Assembly (NCBI RefSeq): GCF_020164745.1
Contig: NZ_JAIUGV010000010.1
Location: forward strand, 1 to 64,000
DNA length: 64,000 nucleotides
DNA from: Mesorhizobium sp. ES1-4
GTDB lineage: Bacteria > Pseudomonadota > Alphaproteobacteria > Rhizobiales > Rhizobiaceae
Direction: 5' to 3'
The notes under the pieces are model-generated. The model made no database searches. It worked only from the letters and a program-made list of their open reading frames with translations, and had not been told where the DNA came from. Position numbers and translations under genes: made by a program. Below, one piece after another: positions 41,994-50,908 of the stretch (its first letter is position 1; each line of letters opens with the position of its first letter).

Positions 41994-43907
41994 ATGACCC
42001 TTGCCAATAGCGGGAGCGAGCCTGAAACCGTCGAGCAATCGAGCCATTCCGGGGTTGAGCAGCACAGCACCAAGGTGCTGATGCTGGGCGCGCTCGGCGT
42101 TGTCTATGGCGATATAGGCACAAGTCCGATTTACGCCTTCCGCGAGGCGCTTCATGCTTCGCCCGGCATCGATACGCGCGTTCACGTGCTTGGCGTGCTG
42201 TCGCTGATCGTCTGGGCGCTGACGATCATCGTCACCATCAAATATGTCGCCTTCGTGCTTCGTGCCGACAACAAAGGCGAAGGCGGCACTCTGTCGCTGA
42301 TGTCGTTGGCGCGTAGCGCCTATCCCAAAGGCGCTCGAATGATCCTGGTGATCGGCCTTTGCGGCGCGGCGCTGTTTTTCGGCGATTCGATCATAACGCC
42401 GGCCATCTCGGTGCTGTCGGCGGTCGAAGGCCTCAGGGTGGTAACCCCGACGCTGGATGCCTATGTCGTGCCGATCACGCTGGTCATCCTTGCGGTCCTG
42501 TTCTCCGTGCAACGTTTCGGCACGGGAAAGGTGGCGGCGGTGTTCGGGCCGGTGACGGCTCTGTGGTTCCTCGCCATCGGCGTAGCGGGATTCTGGCACT
42601 TGATGGACGACCCATCGATCCTGCTGGCCGTCAACCCCTATCATGCGGTTGCCTATCTTGCCAGCGCACCCACAGCCGCCTTTGTCACTGTCGGCGCCGT
42701 GTTCCTGGCGGTAACCGGCGCCGAGGCGCTTTATGTCGATCTCGGCCATTTTGGACGCAAGCCGATCGTGCTGGCGTGGTTTTCCGTGGTCTTTCCCTGT
42801 CTGCTGCTCAACTATTTCGGGCAGGGCGCCTTTGTGCTCGCCAATGACGGAAAACCGGACAATCCATTCTTCCAGATGCTGCCTGAATGGGCACTGATGC
42901 CGATGGTGGGGCTGGCAACGGCCGCGACGGTCATTGCCAGCCAAGCGGTCATTTCGGGGGCTTTCTCGCTGACCCGCCAGGCGGTGCAGCTCAACCTTCT
43001 GCCGCGCATCGAGGTGCAGCATACGTCCGAAATGCAACTCGGCCAGATCTACATGCCCCGCGTCAACCTGCTCATCGCGCTGGGGGTGATGCTGCTGGTG
43101 GTCGGCTTCGGCAGCTCGAGTTCGCTGGCTTCCGCCTACGGTATTTCGGTGACCGGCGAAATGCTGATGACGACGATCCTGCTGTTCGTGGTGATGCGCA
43201 AGCTGTGGAAATGGAAGCTGGCGCTCGCCCTGGCGCTGACTTTGCTGTTCGGCGTCATCGACACCGGCTTCTTCCTGGCCAATGTCGTGAAGATCGTGGA
43301 GGGCGGCTGGGTCTCGATCACTGTTGCCAGCCTGATGGGGCTGATCATGTGGACGTGGATACGCGGCAGCCGCTATCTGTTCGACAAGACGCGCCGCAAC
43401 GAAATCCCGCTCGATTTCCTCGCCGGCAATCTGTTGAAGAAGAAGCCGTATTTGGTGTCCGGAACCGCGGTGTTCCTGACCAGCGATCCGCTCAGCGCGC
43501 CGACCGCCCTGATGCACAGCCTCAAGCACTACAAGGTGCTGCACGAGCAGAACGTCATCCTTTCGGTGGTGACGGCGCCGCAGCCCATCGTGCCCGACAG
43601 CGAGCGCGTCAAGATGGAGACGGTCAACGAGTTGTTCATGCGGGTGACGCTGACTTTCGGCTACATGGAACAGCCCAACATTCCGCGTGCGCTGGCGATC
43701 TGCCGCAAGCAGGGCTGGAAGTTCGATATCATGACGACGTCCTTCTTCCTGTCGCGGCGTTCGCTGAAGGCTTCGCCCAATTCCGGCATGCCGGTGTGGC
43801 AGGACCGGCTGTTCATCGGCCTGGCGCGCACGGCCGCCGATGCGACGGAATATTTCCAGATCCCGACCGGCCGGGTCGTTGAAATCGGCACGCAGGTCGC
43901 CATTTAA
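41994..43907 (+). CDS. kup: Kup family low-affinity potassium transporter, first copy
   Basis: A 637-residue protein with about twelve membrane helices in the first 440 residues. Kup motifs include MLGALGVVYGDIGTSPIYAF and GDSIITPAISVLSAVEG, with a cytoplasmic C-terminal domain. It takes up potassium, probably with protons. A second kup follows 193 bp downstream. The last third is nearly identical to that copy at DNA level, while the membrane part is clearly diverged. GGGGAGTGG lies before the ATG. Confidence 0.95.
   Translation: MTLANSGSEPETVEQSSHSGVEQHSTKVLMLGALGVVYGDIGTSPIYAFREALHASPGIDTRVHVLGVLSLIVWALTIIVTIKYVAFVLRADNKGEGGTLSLMSLARSAYPKGARMILVIGLCGAALFFGDSIITPAISVLSAVEGLRVVTPTLDAYVVPITLVILAVLFSVQRFGTGKVAAVFGPVTALWFLAIGVAGFWHLMDDPSILLAVNPYHAVAYLASAPTAAFVTVGAVFLAVTGAEALYVDLGHFGRKPIVLAWFSVVFPCLLLNYFGQGAFVLANDGKPDNPFFQMLPEWALMPMVGLATAATVIASQAVISGAFSLTRQAVQLNLLPRIEVQHTSEMQLGQIYMPRVNLLIALGVMLLVVGFGSSSSLASAYGISVTGEMLMTTILLFVVMRKLWKWKLALALALTLLFGVIDTGFFLANVVKIVEGGWVSITVASLMGLIMWTWIRGSRYLFDKTRRNEIPLDFLAGNLLKKKPYLVSGTAVFLTSDPLSAPTALMHSLKHYKVLHEQNVILSVVTAPQPIVPDSERVKMETVNELFMRVTLTFGYMEQPNIPRALAICRKQGWKFDIMTTSFFLSRRSLKASPNSGMPVWQDRLFIGLARTAADATEYFQIPTGRVVEIGTQVAI
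43362..43870 (+). repeat. near-identical kup segment (partner 45475-45983), gene-conversion tract
   Basis: By hand alignment these 509 bp match 45475-45983 with no gaps and 8 differences, only one of which changes the protein (Tyr to His). On both sides the two genes diverge abruptly: just upstream the helix-12 region is clearly different, and just downstream several differences occur in the last 12 codons. This pattern indicates recent conversion between the two genes. Confidence 0.85.
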
Positions 43908-44100
43908 CAGACCCGTGCTCGCCGGGCCTGCAGGTTTGCCAGGGTCCGGACATGAGCCTGCGAACGTCCGCAGGGACCGACATCCGCGAGAAGTCGCCCA
44001 AAAGAGCCGCGCGCCGCCAGCATGAGTGCCATAACGCAACGGCACTTGATATTGCACTGCAGCAAGCGTAGAGCACCGCGCGTTTATGGGAGTGTCGTAC

Positions 44101-46020
44101 ATGGCCCTTGCCAATGCTGGTAGTGAGGCAGAACCCGTCGACCAATCGAGCCATCCCGAAATCGAACAGCATAGCACCAAGGTGCTGATGCTGGGCGCGC
44201 TCGGCGTTGTCTATGGCGATATCGGGACAAGCCCGATCTATGCGCTACGCGAGGCGCTGCACGCTTCGTCCGGCAGCGATGTCGCCACCCGTGCCGATAT
44301 TCTCGGCGTGCTGTCGCTGATCATATGGTCGCTGACCATCACCGTCACGGTAAAGTACATCATGTTCGTGCTGCGCGCCGACAATCGCGGCGAGGGCGGC
44401 GTGCTGTCGCTGATGGCGCTGGCACGCGGGAGTTTTCCGAAACGCTCGGCGGTGATTCTCGGCATTGGCATCGTCGGCGCCTCGCTGTTTTTCGGTGACG
44501 CGGTCATTACGCCGGCGATTTCGGTGCTTTCGGCGGTCGAGGGCATGAATGTCGTCACGCCCACCTTCCAGCCCTATGTCGTGCCATTGACGCTGGTCAT
44601 CCTGGCAATCTTGTTTGCCGTCCAGCGCTTCGGCACCGGGGGCGTTGGGCTGGTGTTCGGCCCCGTGACCGCGGTGTGGTTCCTGGCCATCGGCCTATCC
44701 GGCATCAATCACATCATCGTCGATCCGGAAATCCTGTGGGCCGTCAGCCCGCACTATATCGTTGCGTTCCTGATCAATTCGCCCGACGTCGCCTTCGTGA
44801 CGGTCGGCGCCGTCTTCCTTGCCGTGACCGGCGCGGAGGCCCTCTATGCCGACCTCGGCCATTTCGGCCGCAAGCCGATCGTGCTCGCCTGGCTGGCGAT
44901 CGTGTTCCCCTGCCTGCTGCTCAATTATGCCGGGCAAGGCGCCTTCATACTGGCGAATGGCGGTGTGGTGGGCCATCCATTCTTCGAGATGAACGAGGGA
45001 TGGACGCTGATCCCGATGGTGGTGCTTGCGACGGCGGCTACCGTCATTGCCAGCCAAGCGGTCATTTCCGGGGCTTTTTCGCTGACCCGCCAGGCGGTTC
45101 AGCTCAACATGCTGCCACGGCTGCAAATCCTGCACACATCGGAAAAGCAGTCCGGCCAGATCTACATGCCGCGCGTCAACCTTCTGCTGGCGCTGGTGGT
45201 GATGATGCTGGTGGTCGGGTTCGGCGAATCGAGCAAGCTGGCCTCCGCCTACGGCATCTCGGTGACCGGCAACATGCTGGTGACGACGGTGCTGCTCTAT
45301 GTGGTGATGACCCGGATCTGGAAGTGGAAGCTGTCTTTGGCGATCCCGCTGACCGCACTGTTCGCTTTCATCGACATCGGCTTTTTCGCCTCCAACATCG
45401 TCAAGGTGTTCGAAGGTGGCTGGGCTTCGCTGGTCGTGGCCTTCACGATCGTGCTGGGCATGTGGACATGGGTGCGCGGCAGCCGCTATCTGTTCGACAA
45501 GACGCGCCGCAATGAAATCCCGCTCGATTTCCTCGCCGGCAATCTGTTGAAGAAGAAGCCGCATTTGGTGTCCGGCACCGCGGTGTTCCTGACCAGCGAT
45601 CCACTCAGCGCGCCGACCGCCCTGATGCACAGCCTCAAGCACTACAAGGTGCTGCACGAACAGAACGTCATCCTTTCGGTGGTGACGGCGCCGCAGCCCA
45701 TCGTGCCCGACAGCGAGCGCGTCAAGATGGAGACGGTCAACGAGCTGTTCATGCGGGTGACGCTGACTTTCGGCTACATGGAACAACCCAACATTCCGCG
45801 TGCGCTGGCGATCTGCCGCAAGCAGGGCTGGAAGTTCGATATCATGACGACTTCCTTCTTCCTGTCGCGGCGTTCGCTGAAGGCTTCGCCCAATTCCGGC
45901 ATGCCGGTGTGGCAGGACCGGCTGTTCATCGGCCTGGCGCGCACGGCCGCCGATGCGACGGAATATTTCCAGATCCCGACCGGACGTGTGGTAGAAATCG
46001 GCACGCAGGTGGCGATCTGA
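44101..46020 (+). CDS. kup: Kup family low-affinity potassium transporter, second copy
   Basis: A 639-residue paralogue of the preceding gene, with the same Kup motifs (MLGALGVVYGDIGTSPIYAL, GDAVITPAISVLSAVEG) and about twelve helices. The leader before it is also recognisably similar to that before the first copy (TTGATAT...GCAGCA...), so the duplication included the upstream region. The ATG at 44101 corresponds to the start of copy 1. Two copies may differ in pH optimum or regulation; that is not visible here. Confidence 0.95.
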   Translation: MALANAGSEAEPVDQSSHPEIEQHSTKVLMLGALGVVYGDIGTSPIYALREALHASSGSDVATRADILGVLSLIIWSLTITVTVKYIMFVLRADNRGEGGVLSLMALARGSFPKRSAVILGIGIVGASLFFGDAVITPAISVLSAVEGMNVVTPTFQPYVVPLTLVILAILFAVQRFGTGGVGLVFGPVTAVWFLAIGLSGINHIIVDPEILWAVSPHYIVAFLINSPDVAFVTVGAVFLAVTGAEALYADLGHFGRKPIVLAWLAIVFPCLLLNYAGQGAFILANGGVVGHPFFEMNEGWTLIPMVVLATAATVIASQAVISGAFSLTRQAVQLNMLPRLQILHTSEKQSGQIYMPRVNLLLALVVMMLVVGFGESSKLASAYGISVTGNMLVTTVLLYVVMTRIWKWKLSLAIPLTALFAFIDIGFFASNIVKVFEGGWASLVVAFTIVLGMWTWVRGSRYLFDKTRRNEIPLDFLAGNLLKKKPHLVSGTAVFLTSDPLSAPTALMHSLKHYKVLHEQNVILSVVTAPQPIVPDSERVKMETVNELFMRVTLTFGYMEQPNIPRALAICRKQGWKFDIMTTSFFLSRRSLKASPNSGMPVWQDRLFIGLARTAADATEYFQIPTGRVVEIGTQVAI

Positions 46021-46056
46021 CAGGCACGATCGCCTCGGCCTGAAGGGGGAGGCGGT

Positions 46057-47097
46057 ATGAGCGGCGAATTGGTGCTTGTAACCGGCGGATCGGGGTTTCT
46101 CGGCGCTCATTGTATTCTTGCCCTGTTGAAGGCGGGCTATCGCGTGCGCACGACGGTGCGCTCCGCCAAGCGCGAGGCGGATGTCCTTGCCATGTTGAAG
46201 GCCGGCGGCGCCGAGCCGGACGACAGGCTTTCCTTTGCCGTGGCCGACCTCATGAGCGACGCCGGCTGGCCCGACGCTGTCGCCGGCTGCGACTATGTCC
46301 TGCATGTCGCGTCACCGTTCCCGCCCGGCGTGCCGAAGCGTGAGGATGAGCTGATCATCCCGGCTCGCGAAGGCGCCTTGCGCGTGCTCAGGGCGGCGCG
46401 GGATGCCGGCGTCAGGCGGGTGGTGCTTACCTCGTCTTTCGCCGCTATCGGCTATGGCGAGATGCCGCCCGACGGGCGACCCTTCACCGAGGAGAACTGG
46501 ACCGATCCCACGGCCAACGTCAGCGCCTATGTGAAATCAAAGACGCTCGCCGAACGCGCGGCCTGGGAGTTCGTCGCCGCCGAGGGCGGCGGACTGGAAT
46601 TGGCGGTCGTCAATCCGGTCGGCATTTTCGGCCCTGTACTGGGATCCGATCATTCGACCTCCACCGAATTCGTCCAGCGCATGATGAACGGTGCCATGCC
46701 CGGATTGCCGCGCCTGTCCTTTGGCGTGGTCGATGCGCGCGACGCGGCGGACCTGCATGTGCGCGCCATGACCAATCCCGCAGCCAAGGGGGAGCGGTTT
46801 CTGGCCGTCGCCGGCGATTTCATGACCGTGCGGGCGATTGCGCGGACGGTGAAGACGCGACTCGGCCCGGCCGCCGCGCGGGTTTCGACGCGGGAGATTC
46901 CCGATTGGCTGGTGCGGGCGGTCGGCCTGTTCAACGCGGAAGCCGCGCAACTCGTGACGGAACTCGGCAAGGTCAAGAATGCCACCAACGCCAAGGCGGT
47001 GCGCATGCTCGGCTGGGAGCCGCGCTCGCGCGAGGACGCGCTGGCCGCCACCGGAGAAAGCCTGGTCCGGCTTGGGCTGGTCAAAACCCCGAAATAG
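46057..47097 (+). CDS. NAD(P)-dependent epimerase/reductase, extended SDR (dihydroflavonol reductase-like)
   Basis: A 346-residue SDR protein. The nucleotide loop is LVLVTGGSGFLGAHCILALL, catalytic Ser lies in VVLTSSFAAIGYG and the YxxxK motif in VSAYVKSKTLAERAAW. The extended C-terminal half is the substrate domain. Closest in style to aldehyde reductases and cinnamoyl/dihydroflavonol reductases. The substrate is unknown. It follows kup by 36 bp and may be co-transcribed by read-through. Confidence 0.88.
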   Translation: MSGELVLVTGGSGFLGAHCILALLKAGYRVRTTVRSAKREADVLAMLKAGGAEPDDRLSFAVADLMSDAGWPDAVAGCDYVLHVASPFPPGVPKREDELIIPAREGALRVLRAARDAGVRRVVLTSSFAAIGYGEMPPDGRPFTEENWTDPTANVSAYVKSKTLAERAAWEFVAAEGGGLELAVVNPVGIFGPVLGSDHSTSTEFVQRMMNGAMPGLPRLSFGVVDARDAADLHVRAMTNPAAKGERFLAVAGDFMTVRAIARTVKTRLGPAAARVSTREIPDWLVRAVGLFNAEAAQLVTELGKVKNATNAKAVRMLGWEPRSREDALAATGESLVRLGLVKTPK

Positions 47098-47125
47098 CGC
47101 GGCGGGAAAAGACTTCCCGCCGCGC
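47097..47125. terminator. bidirectional hairpin between convergent reductase genes
   Basis: A 12-bp GC-rich stem starting GCGCGGCGGGAA pairs with TTCCCGCCGCGC around a 5-base loop, six bases after one stop and six before the other. T tracts are short on both strands. Confidence 0.75.
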
Positions 47126-47130
47126 GCGTT

Positions 47131-48021
47131 TCAGCCCAGCAGCGCGGCCTTGTTGGCTTCGAGGAACTGCTTCAGCGGTAGCGACTTCCGGCCGGAAAGC
47201 GTCTCGACCGAGTCCGTCACCATGCCAAGATCGCCGGCGCGCGTGGCGGCGTCGAAGGACACCAGAAGCCTGGCGATCGGCTCGGGAAGGCCAGCGGCTT
47301 TCATCCCCTCGGTAAGGGCTTCATCGGAGAGCTGGACGACCTGGATCGGCTTGCCGGTGACTTCGGTGACCAGCGCCGCAACTTCGGCTGATGTATAAGC
47401 CTTGGGGCCGGTCAGCGTGTAAGTCGTGCTTTCGGTGTTGTCCGAAGCCAGCTCCCTGGCAATGGCCACGGCGAGATCGTCACGCGCGCCATAGGAAATG
47501 GCGCCGTCGGCCGCCGACGTATACCATTGGCCCGATGCGAGGATTTGCGGCATCGCCATGAACAGGTTCTCGCCATACCAGCCATTGCGGAAGATCGTGT
47601 AGGGAATGCCGCTGGCCTTGATCGCCTGTTCGGTGTCGTAATGGTCCGGGGCAAAGAGCACGGCGGAACCCGGCTCGGTGTTGGGCAGCGAGGTGTAAAG
47701 CAGGTGGCCGACGCCTGCCTTGCTGGCCGCCGCGACTGCCGCGAGCTGCTGTTCGCGCCGCTTTCCCTGGATCGCCAGTTCGTTGGTCGAAATGATGAGC
47801 GCCCGGTCAGCGCCGTCGAAAGCATCAGCAAGCGAGGCTTGATCGTCGAAATCGGCCTCGCGAACAGTGACGCCGCGTGCCGACAGATCGGCAAGATTGG
47901 CGGGCGTGCGGGTGGTGGCGATGATCCGGGCCGCCGGCACCCCGTATGTGTCCAGCAGATGCTTGATGACGCTGCGGCCAAGCTGGCCGGACGCGCCGGT
48001 GACGAGAAGAGTTGCGGTCAT
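47131..48021 (-). CDS. NAD(P)H:quinone oxidoreductase type 2-like (NmrA/QOR2 SDR)
   Basis: A 296-residue atypical SDR: LLVTGASGQLGRSVIKHLLD at the start, then NADPH-preferring TTRTPANLADLSARG, ADFDDQASLADAFDGAD, LLYTSLPNT and a substrate region FRNGWYGENLF. This is the QOR2/QorB pattern; such enzymes reduce quinones with NADPH. It is divergent from an HxlR gene, and QorR-type HxlR regulators control this enzyme in other bacteria. I start at the ATG at 48021, five codons inside the longest frame. Confidence 0.88.
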   Translation of the reverse strand: MTATLLVTGASGQLGRSVIKHLLDTYGVPAARIIATTRTPANLADLSARGVTVREADFDDQASLADAFDGADRALIISTNELAIQGKRREQQLAAVAAASKAGVGHLLYTSLPNTEPGSAVLFAPDHYDTEQAIKASGIPYTIFRNGWYGENLFMAMPQILASGQWYTSAADGAISYGARDDLAVAIARELASDNTESTTYTLTGPKAYTSAEVAALVTEVTGKPIQVVQLSDEALTEGMKAAGLPEPIARLLVSFDAATRAGDLGMVTDSVETLSGRKSLPLKQFLEANKAALLG

Positions 48022-48063
48022 GAGGGATCCTGACATTGCGCCGGAAGGGCGGTTCGAGTGGTA

Positions 48064-48078
48064 GTCTCAAAAAGAGAC
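48064..48078. promoter_or_regulatory. candidate HxlR operator
   Basis: GTCTCAAAAAGAGAC is a perfect inverted repeat (GTCTC/GAGAC around AAAAA) in the gap between the quinone reductase and HxlR genes, 43 bp before the reductase start. A minus-strand TTTACG...TATTTT pair places it near the reductase transcription start. Confidence 0.55.
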
Positions 48079-48156
48079 CAGCACTAAAATAGGAATTGAC
48101 CTACTGGCGTAAAGAAGGCAGTTTTTCGGGAGGTAGGCACACGCAGGGAACCAGCC

Positions 48157-48567
48157 ATGGACAGCCGGACCGTCAATCTGAGATCCAAACTCGAAGTCTA
48201 CAAAGCCATGACCGACGGCGGAAACATTGCCGATTGTCCGGTCCGCGACGTCATCCAGGGACTCAATGGCAAATGGAGTTCGCTGTTGACGGCGGCCCTG
48301 GCCGAGCAGCCTTATCGGTTCGGCGAATTGCGGCGGCTGGTTCCCGACATTTCGCAACGCATGTTGACCCAGACGCTCTACGATCTGCAGCGCGACGGTT
48401 ATGTGCGTCGCGAAGTGTTTCCGACCAAGCCGCCCAGTGTCGAATACAGCCTGACCGACCTTGGGCGCTCGATGTTCGACGCTTTGCAGTATCTGTTGCA
48501 GTGGGCAGAAAACAACCACGATGCGGTGCGCGACGCGCGCGCTGCCTTCGAGCAGACACAGGCTTGA
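48157..48567 (+). CDS. HxlR family transcriptional regulator
   Basis: A 136-residue winged-helix protein: CPVRDVIQGLNGKWSSLLTA, FGELRRLVPDISQRMLTQTL and YDLQRDGYVRREVFPTKPP. The Cys before PVRD sits where redox-sensing HxlR proteins (QorR, YodB) have their sensing thiol. It is divergent from the quinone reductase gene and is the likely repressor of it, released by oxidants or quinones. That regulation is inferred from family and layout. Confidence 0.9.
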   Translation: MDSRTVNLRSKLEVYKAMTDGGNIADCPVRDVIQGLNGKWSSLLTAALAEQPYRFGELRRLVPDISQRMLTQTLYDLQRDGYVRREVFPTKPPSVEYSLTDLGRSMFDALQYLLQWAENNHDAVRDARAAFEQTQA

Positions 48568-48619
48568 CCAGCGGGGCCGCGTGGGCGTCGCGACTTGATT
48601 TCATCCGGCGCCTGAAGGA

Positions 48620-49891
48620 TTGTCCCGGCCAGTTCGGCTTGGGGGCAACGGCATTTCCTACGATATCGCAATTGCAGGCGCCGGTCCGGCGGGACTGGCC
48701 ATGGCGCTCTATCTCAAGCGGGCCGGACACCGTGTCACCATCTTCGAGCGCTTCGAGGAACCCAAGCCGGTTGGCTCAGGGTTGATCCTGCAGCCGACCG
48801 GGCTGACGGTGCTGGCCGATCTCGGCCTGTTCGACGATATCATGGCGCTGGGCAGCAGGATCGACCGGCTGCATGGCGCCGATGCCTCGACCGGCCGCAC
48901 CGTGCTCGACGTCCGCTACGACGCCCGGCGCGGCAACCGCTTCGGCCTAGCGGTGCATAGGGCCGCCCTTTTCCGCTTGCTTTTCCATGCGACGCAACGC
49001 GAAGCGATCCCCATCGAGACCGGCGTTGAAATCGAAGCCCTGGAGGCTGGCGAGCGGGCGACGTTGATCCTCGGCAACGGACGAAGGGCAGGACCGTTCG
49101 ATCTGGTCGTCGACGCCAGCGGTTCGCGCTCCAGACTGCGGCAGAGTGTGGCCAATGCAGGCGGACTGCGGCCGCTCACCTATGGCGCCTTCTGGGCATC
49201 GCTGGATTGGAGAAGCAAGGGCTTTGACGAGCACGCGCTTTTGCAGCGCTACGACAAGGCCAGCGTTATGATCGGCGTGCTGCCGATCGGCCGGCCGGAA
49301 CCGGATGCCGAAATGATGGCGGCGTTCTTCTGGAGCCTCAAGCCGGCGGATGCCGATGCGGTACGCGGCCTTGGCATCGATGCCTGGAAGGAGAGGGTGG
49401 TGCGGCTGTGGCCGCAGGCCGAGGCGTTCACCAGCCAGATCGGGAGCTTCGACCAGCTTTCGCTGGCCCGCTACGGCCACCACACGATGAAGTTTCCGGT
49501 TGGCCGGCGGTTGGCCGTGATCGGCGACGCCGCGCATTCGACCAGCCCGCAGCTTGGCCAAGGCGCCAACATGGCGCTGCTCGACGCCGCGGCGCTCAGT
49601 TGTGCGCTGGCGCGGACGGATAGCGTCGAGACGGCGCTTGACGCCTATGCCAAGGCGCGGCGTTGGCATGTGCGGGTCTTCCAGGCACTGTCGCTGGCAT
49701 TCACGCCCTTCTACCAGTCGGATTCCGTGGTGCTGCCCTTCATCCGCGACAGGCTGGTGGCGACGATCGCGAGGATCCCGCCGGCGCCGCGCTTCCTGGC
49801 GTCGATGGTCGCCGGCACGGTGATCGATCCGTTCAGGCGGGCAGGGCTTGCCGAAGCGCAGTGGCCGAGCGAACGGCGTTGGGAAGCGTAG
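48620..49891 (+). CDS. FAD-dependent monooxygenase (PHBH-like)
   Basis: About 423 residues of the para-hydroxybenzoate hydroxylase fold: FAD loop IAIAGAGPAGLAMALYLKRA, the middle DG-type region DLVVDASGSRSRLRQSV, and VIGDAAHSTSPQLGQGANMA near residue 300. It should hydroxylate an aromatic or similar substrate with NAD(P)H and O2. No ATG lies before the FAD loop; a TTG at 48620 is the likely start, or a start nearer the loop. The substrate is unknown. It follows the HxlR gene by 52 bp. Confidence 0.85.
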   Translation: MSRPVRLGGNGISYDIAIAGAGPAGLAMALYLKRAGHRVTIFERFEEPKPVGSGLILQPTGLTVLADLGLFDDIMALGSRIDRLHGADASTGRTVLDVRYDARRGNRFGLAVHRAALFRLLFHATQREAIPIETGVEIEALEAGERATLILGNGRRAGPFDLVVDASGSRSRLRQSVANAGGLRPLTYGAFWASLDWRSKGFDEHALLQRYDKASVMIGVLPIGRPEPDAEMMAAFFWSLKPADADAVRGLGIDAWKERVVRLWPQAEAFTSQIGSFDQLSLARYGHHTMKFPVGRRLAVIGDAAHSTSPQLGQGANMALLDAAALSCALARTDSVETALDAYAKARRWHVRVFQALSLAFTPFYQSDSVVLPFIRDRLVATIARIPPAPRFLASMVAGTVIDPFRRAGLAEAQWPSERRWEA

Positions 49892-49914
49892 ACGATCCTC
49901 CCATCATGAAGTGC

Positions 49915-50604
49915 CTATTCCTTGTGAGGTTTCTCCTGAGGGACAACCGCCGGAACAGAACTCCAAAAAACAGGATGTGCCGGCAGAAGCTGCCCACCGC
50001 TTCTATGTACGAGGGTCAGGATTGAGTTTGCGATTTGATGCTCAGGCGCGGTCAAAAAGCTGCACTGGATATGAGCCTCGCCGGGTTTGCGTCGCCACAA
50101 CAACGGATAGCCAAGTCGAATTGACCTGGGCAAGAGCGCCGGCTCTCGCATCTGCAAGGACACGCCCCAGTAGCCAGTCCTGCCCATTATTGGTTTAGCG
50201 CTCAAAACATCAGCCCATTTGACCGATAGGCCCGAGCGGTTATCCAGCAAGCCATGCGTGTCGATGATCAAGGCAGGTTTGCGAAGACCTGCGTCCCAGA
50301 ACGAAAACGCTGCTGCGATAGAGAGAAACGGCGCATAGGAGAGGGCGTATAGCAGGATTCCCAACAGTGCCATCTTCTCAAAGAGAGTCCGGCCGCCATC
50401 AGGATCCCCGAAAATGAATGCGAGCGTGGGCGCCAGCATCAGCAGGGTACAGAATGAACAGAAAAGACCTTTCAATATATACATGCCGCGACGACAGTGG
50501 ACCACGAGTGGCAGTTTGATGCTCAATGGCGGCACGAGCGATTTTCGGAATGTCGGCATCCCTGGGATGAGGACAATGTTTTCGTTATCGACTGATACTC
50601 CCAT
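49915..50604 (-). CDS. hypothetical membrane protein
   Basis: A 229-residue protein with two adjacent hydrophobic segments (about residues 45-66 and 80-103) and a C-terminal soluble part containing GLLDNRSGLSVKWADVLSAK, a PH-like layout reminiscent of STM3941-type proteins. I do not recognise a function. Its codon use is less GC-biased than its neighbours, and it stands alone between unrelated genes, which suggests relatively recent acquisition. It converges on the monooxygenase gene. Confidence 0.6.
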   Translation of the reverse strand: MGVSVDNENIVLIPGMPTFRKSLVPPLSIKLPLVVHCRRGMYILKGLFCSFCTLLMLAPTLAFIFGDPDGGRTLFEKMALLGILLYALSYAPFLSIAAAFSFWDAGLRKPALIIDTHGLLDNRSGLSVKWADVLSAKPIMGRTGYWGVSLQMREPALLPRSIRLGYPLLWRRKPGEAHIQCSFLTAPEHQIANSILTLVHRSGGQLLPAHPVFWSSVPAVVPQEKPHKE

Positions 50605-50842
50605 CGACGATTTCCGATCTTTTTTCGCGCGAGCTAAGCTACATCTGCTTAGAGCCGGAATGATAACGGTTTCATCGTATAATCTTTCTAATGCTTCTCA
50701 CCACAAATCCCTTCGGCATCGCATAAGTGCAGTTTGAGGCGACGGCTTTTTGTCGTTGTCGCATCGGAGCGGGCCGGCCGGGCCATGCATCTTTTTTCGC
50801 CTTTGCTCTTGTGCCCGGCGATGGATTGCGCAATATGCCGAA

Positions 50843-50860
50843 CCGTAACGTACGGTACGG
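50843..50860. promoter_or_regulatory. candidate operator of the TetR gene upstream of ilvC
   Basis: CCGTAACGTACGGTACGG is an 18-bp near-perfect palindrome (one broken symmetric pair), 48 bp before the TetR start. Apart from it, the 304-bp stretch 50605-50908 between the hypothetical membrane protein and the TetR gene holds no gene I can support. The TetR protein is the obvious candidate ligand. Confidence 0.6.
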
Positions 50861-50908
50861 CCCGCGCCCGCCGCGGCCAAGGACCACCATCATCAACAGG
50901 AACAGGAC

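Noticed and set aside
41877..46305. Very long minus-strand open frames opposite both kup genes
   Set aside because: They mirror the codon bias of kup; the translations are rich in His, Arg and Gln without domains.
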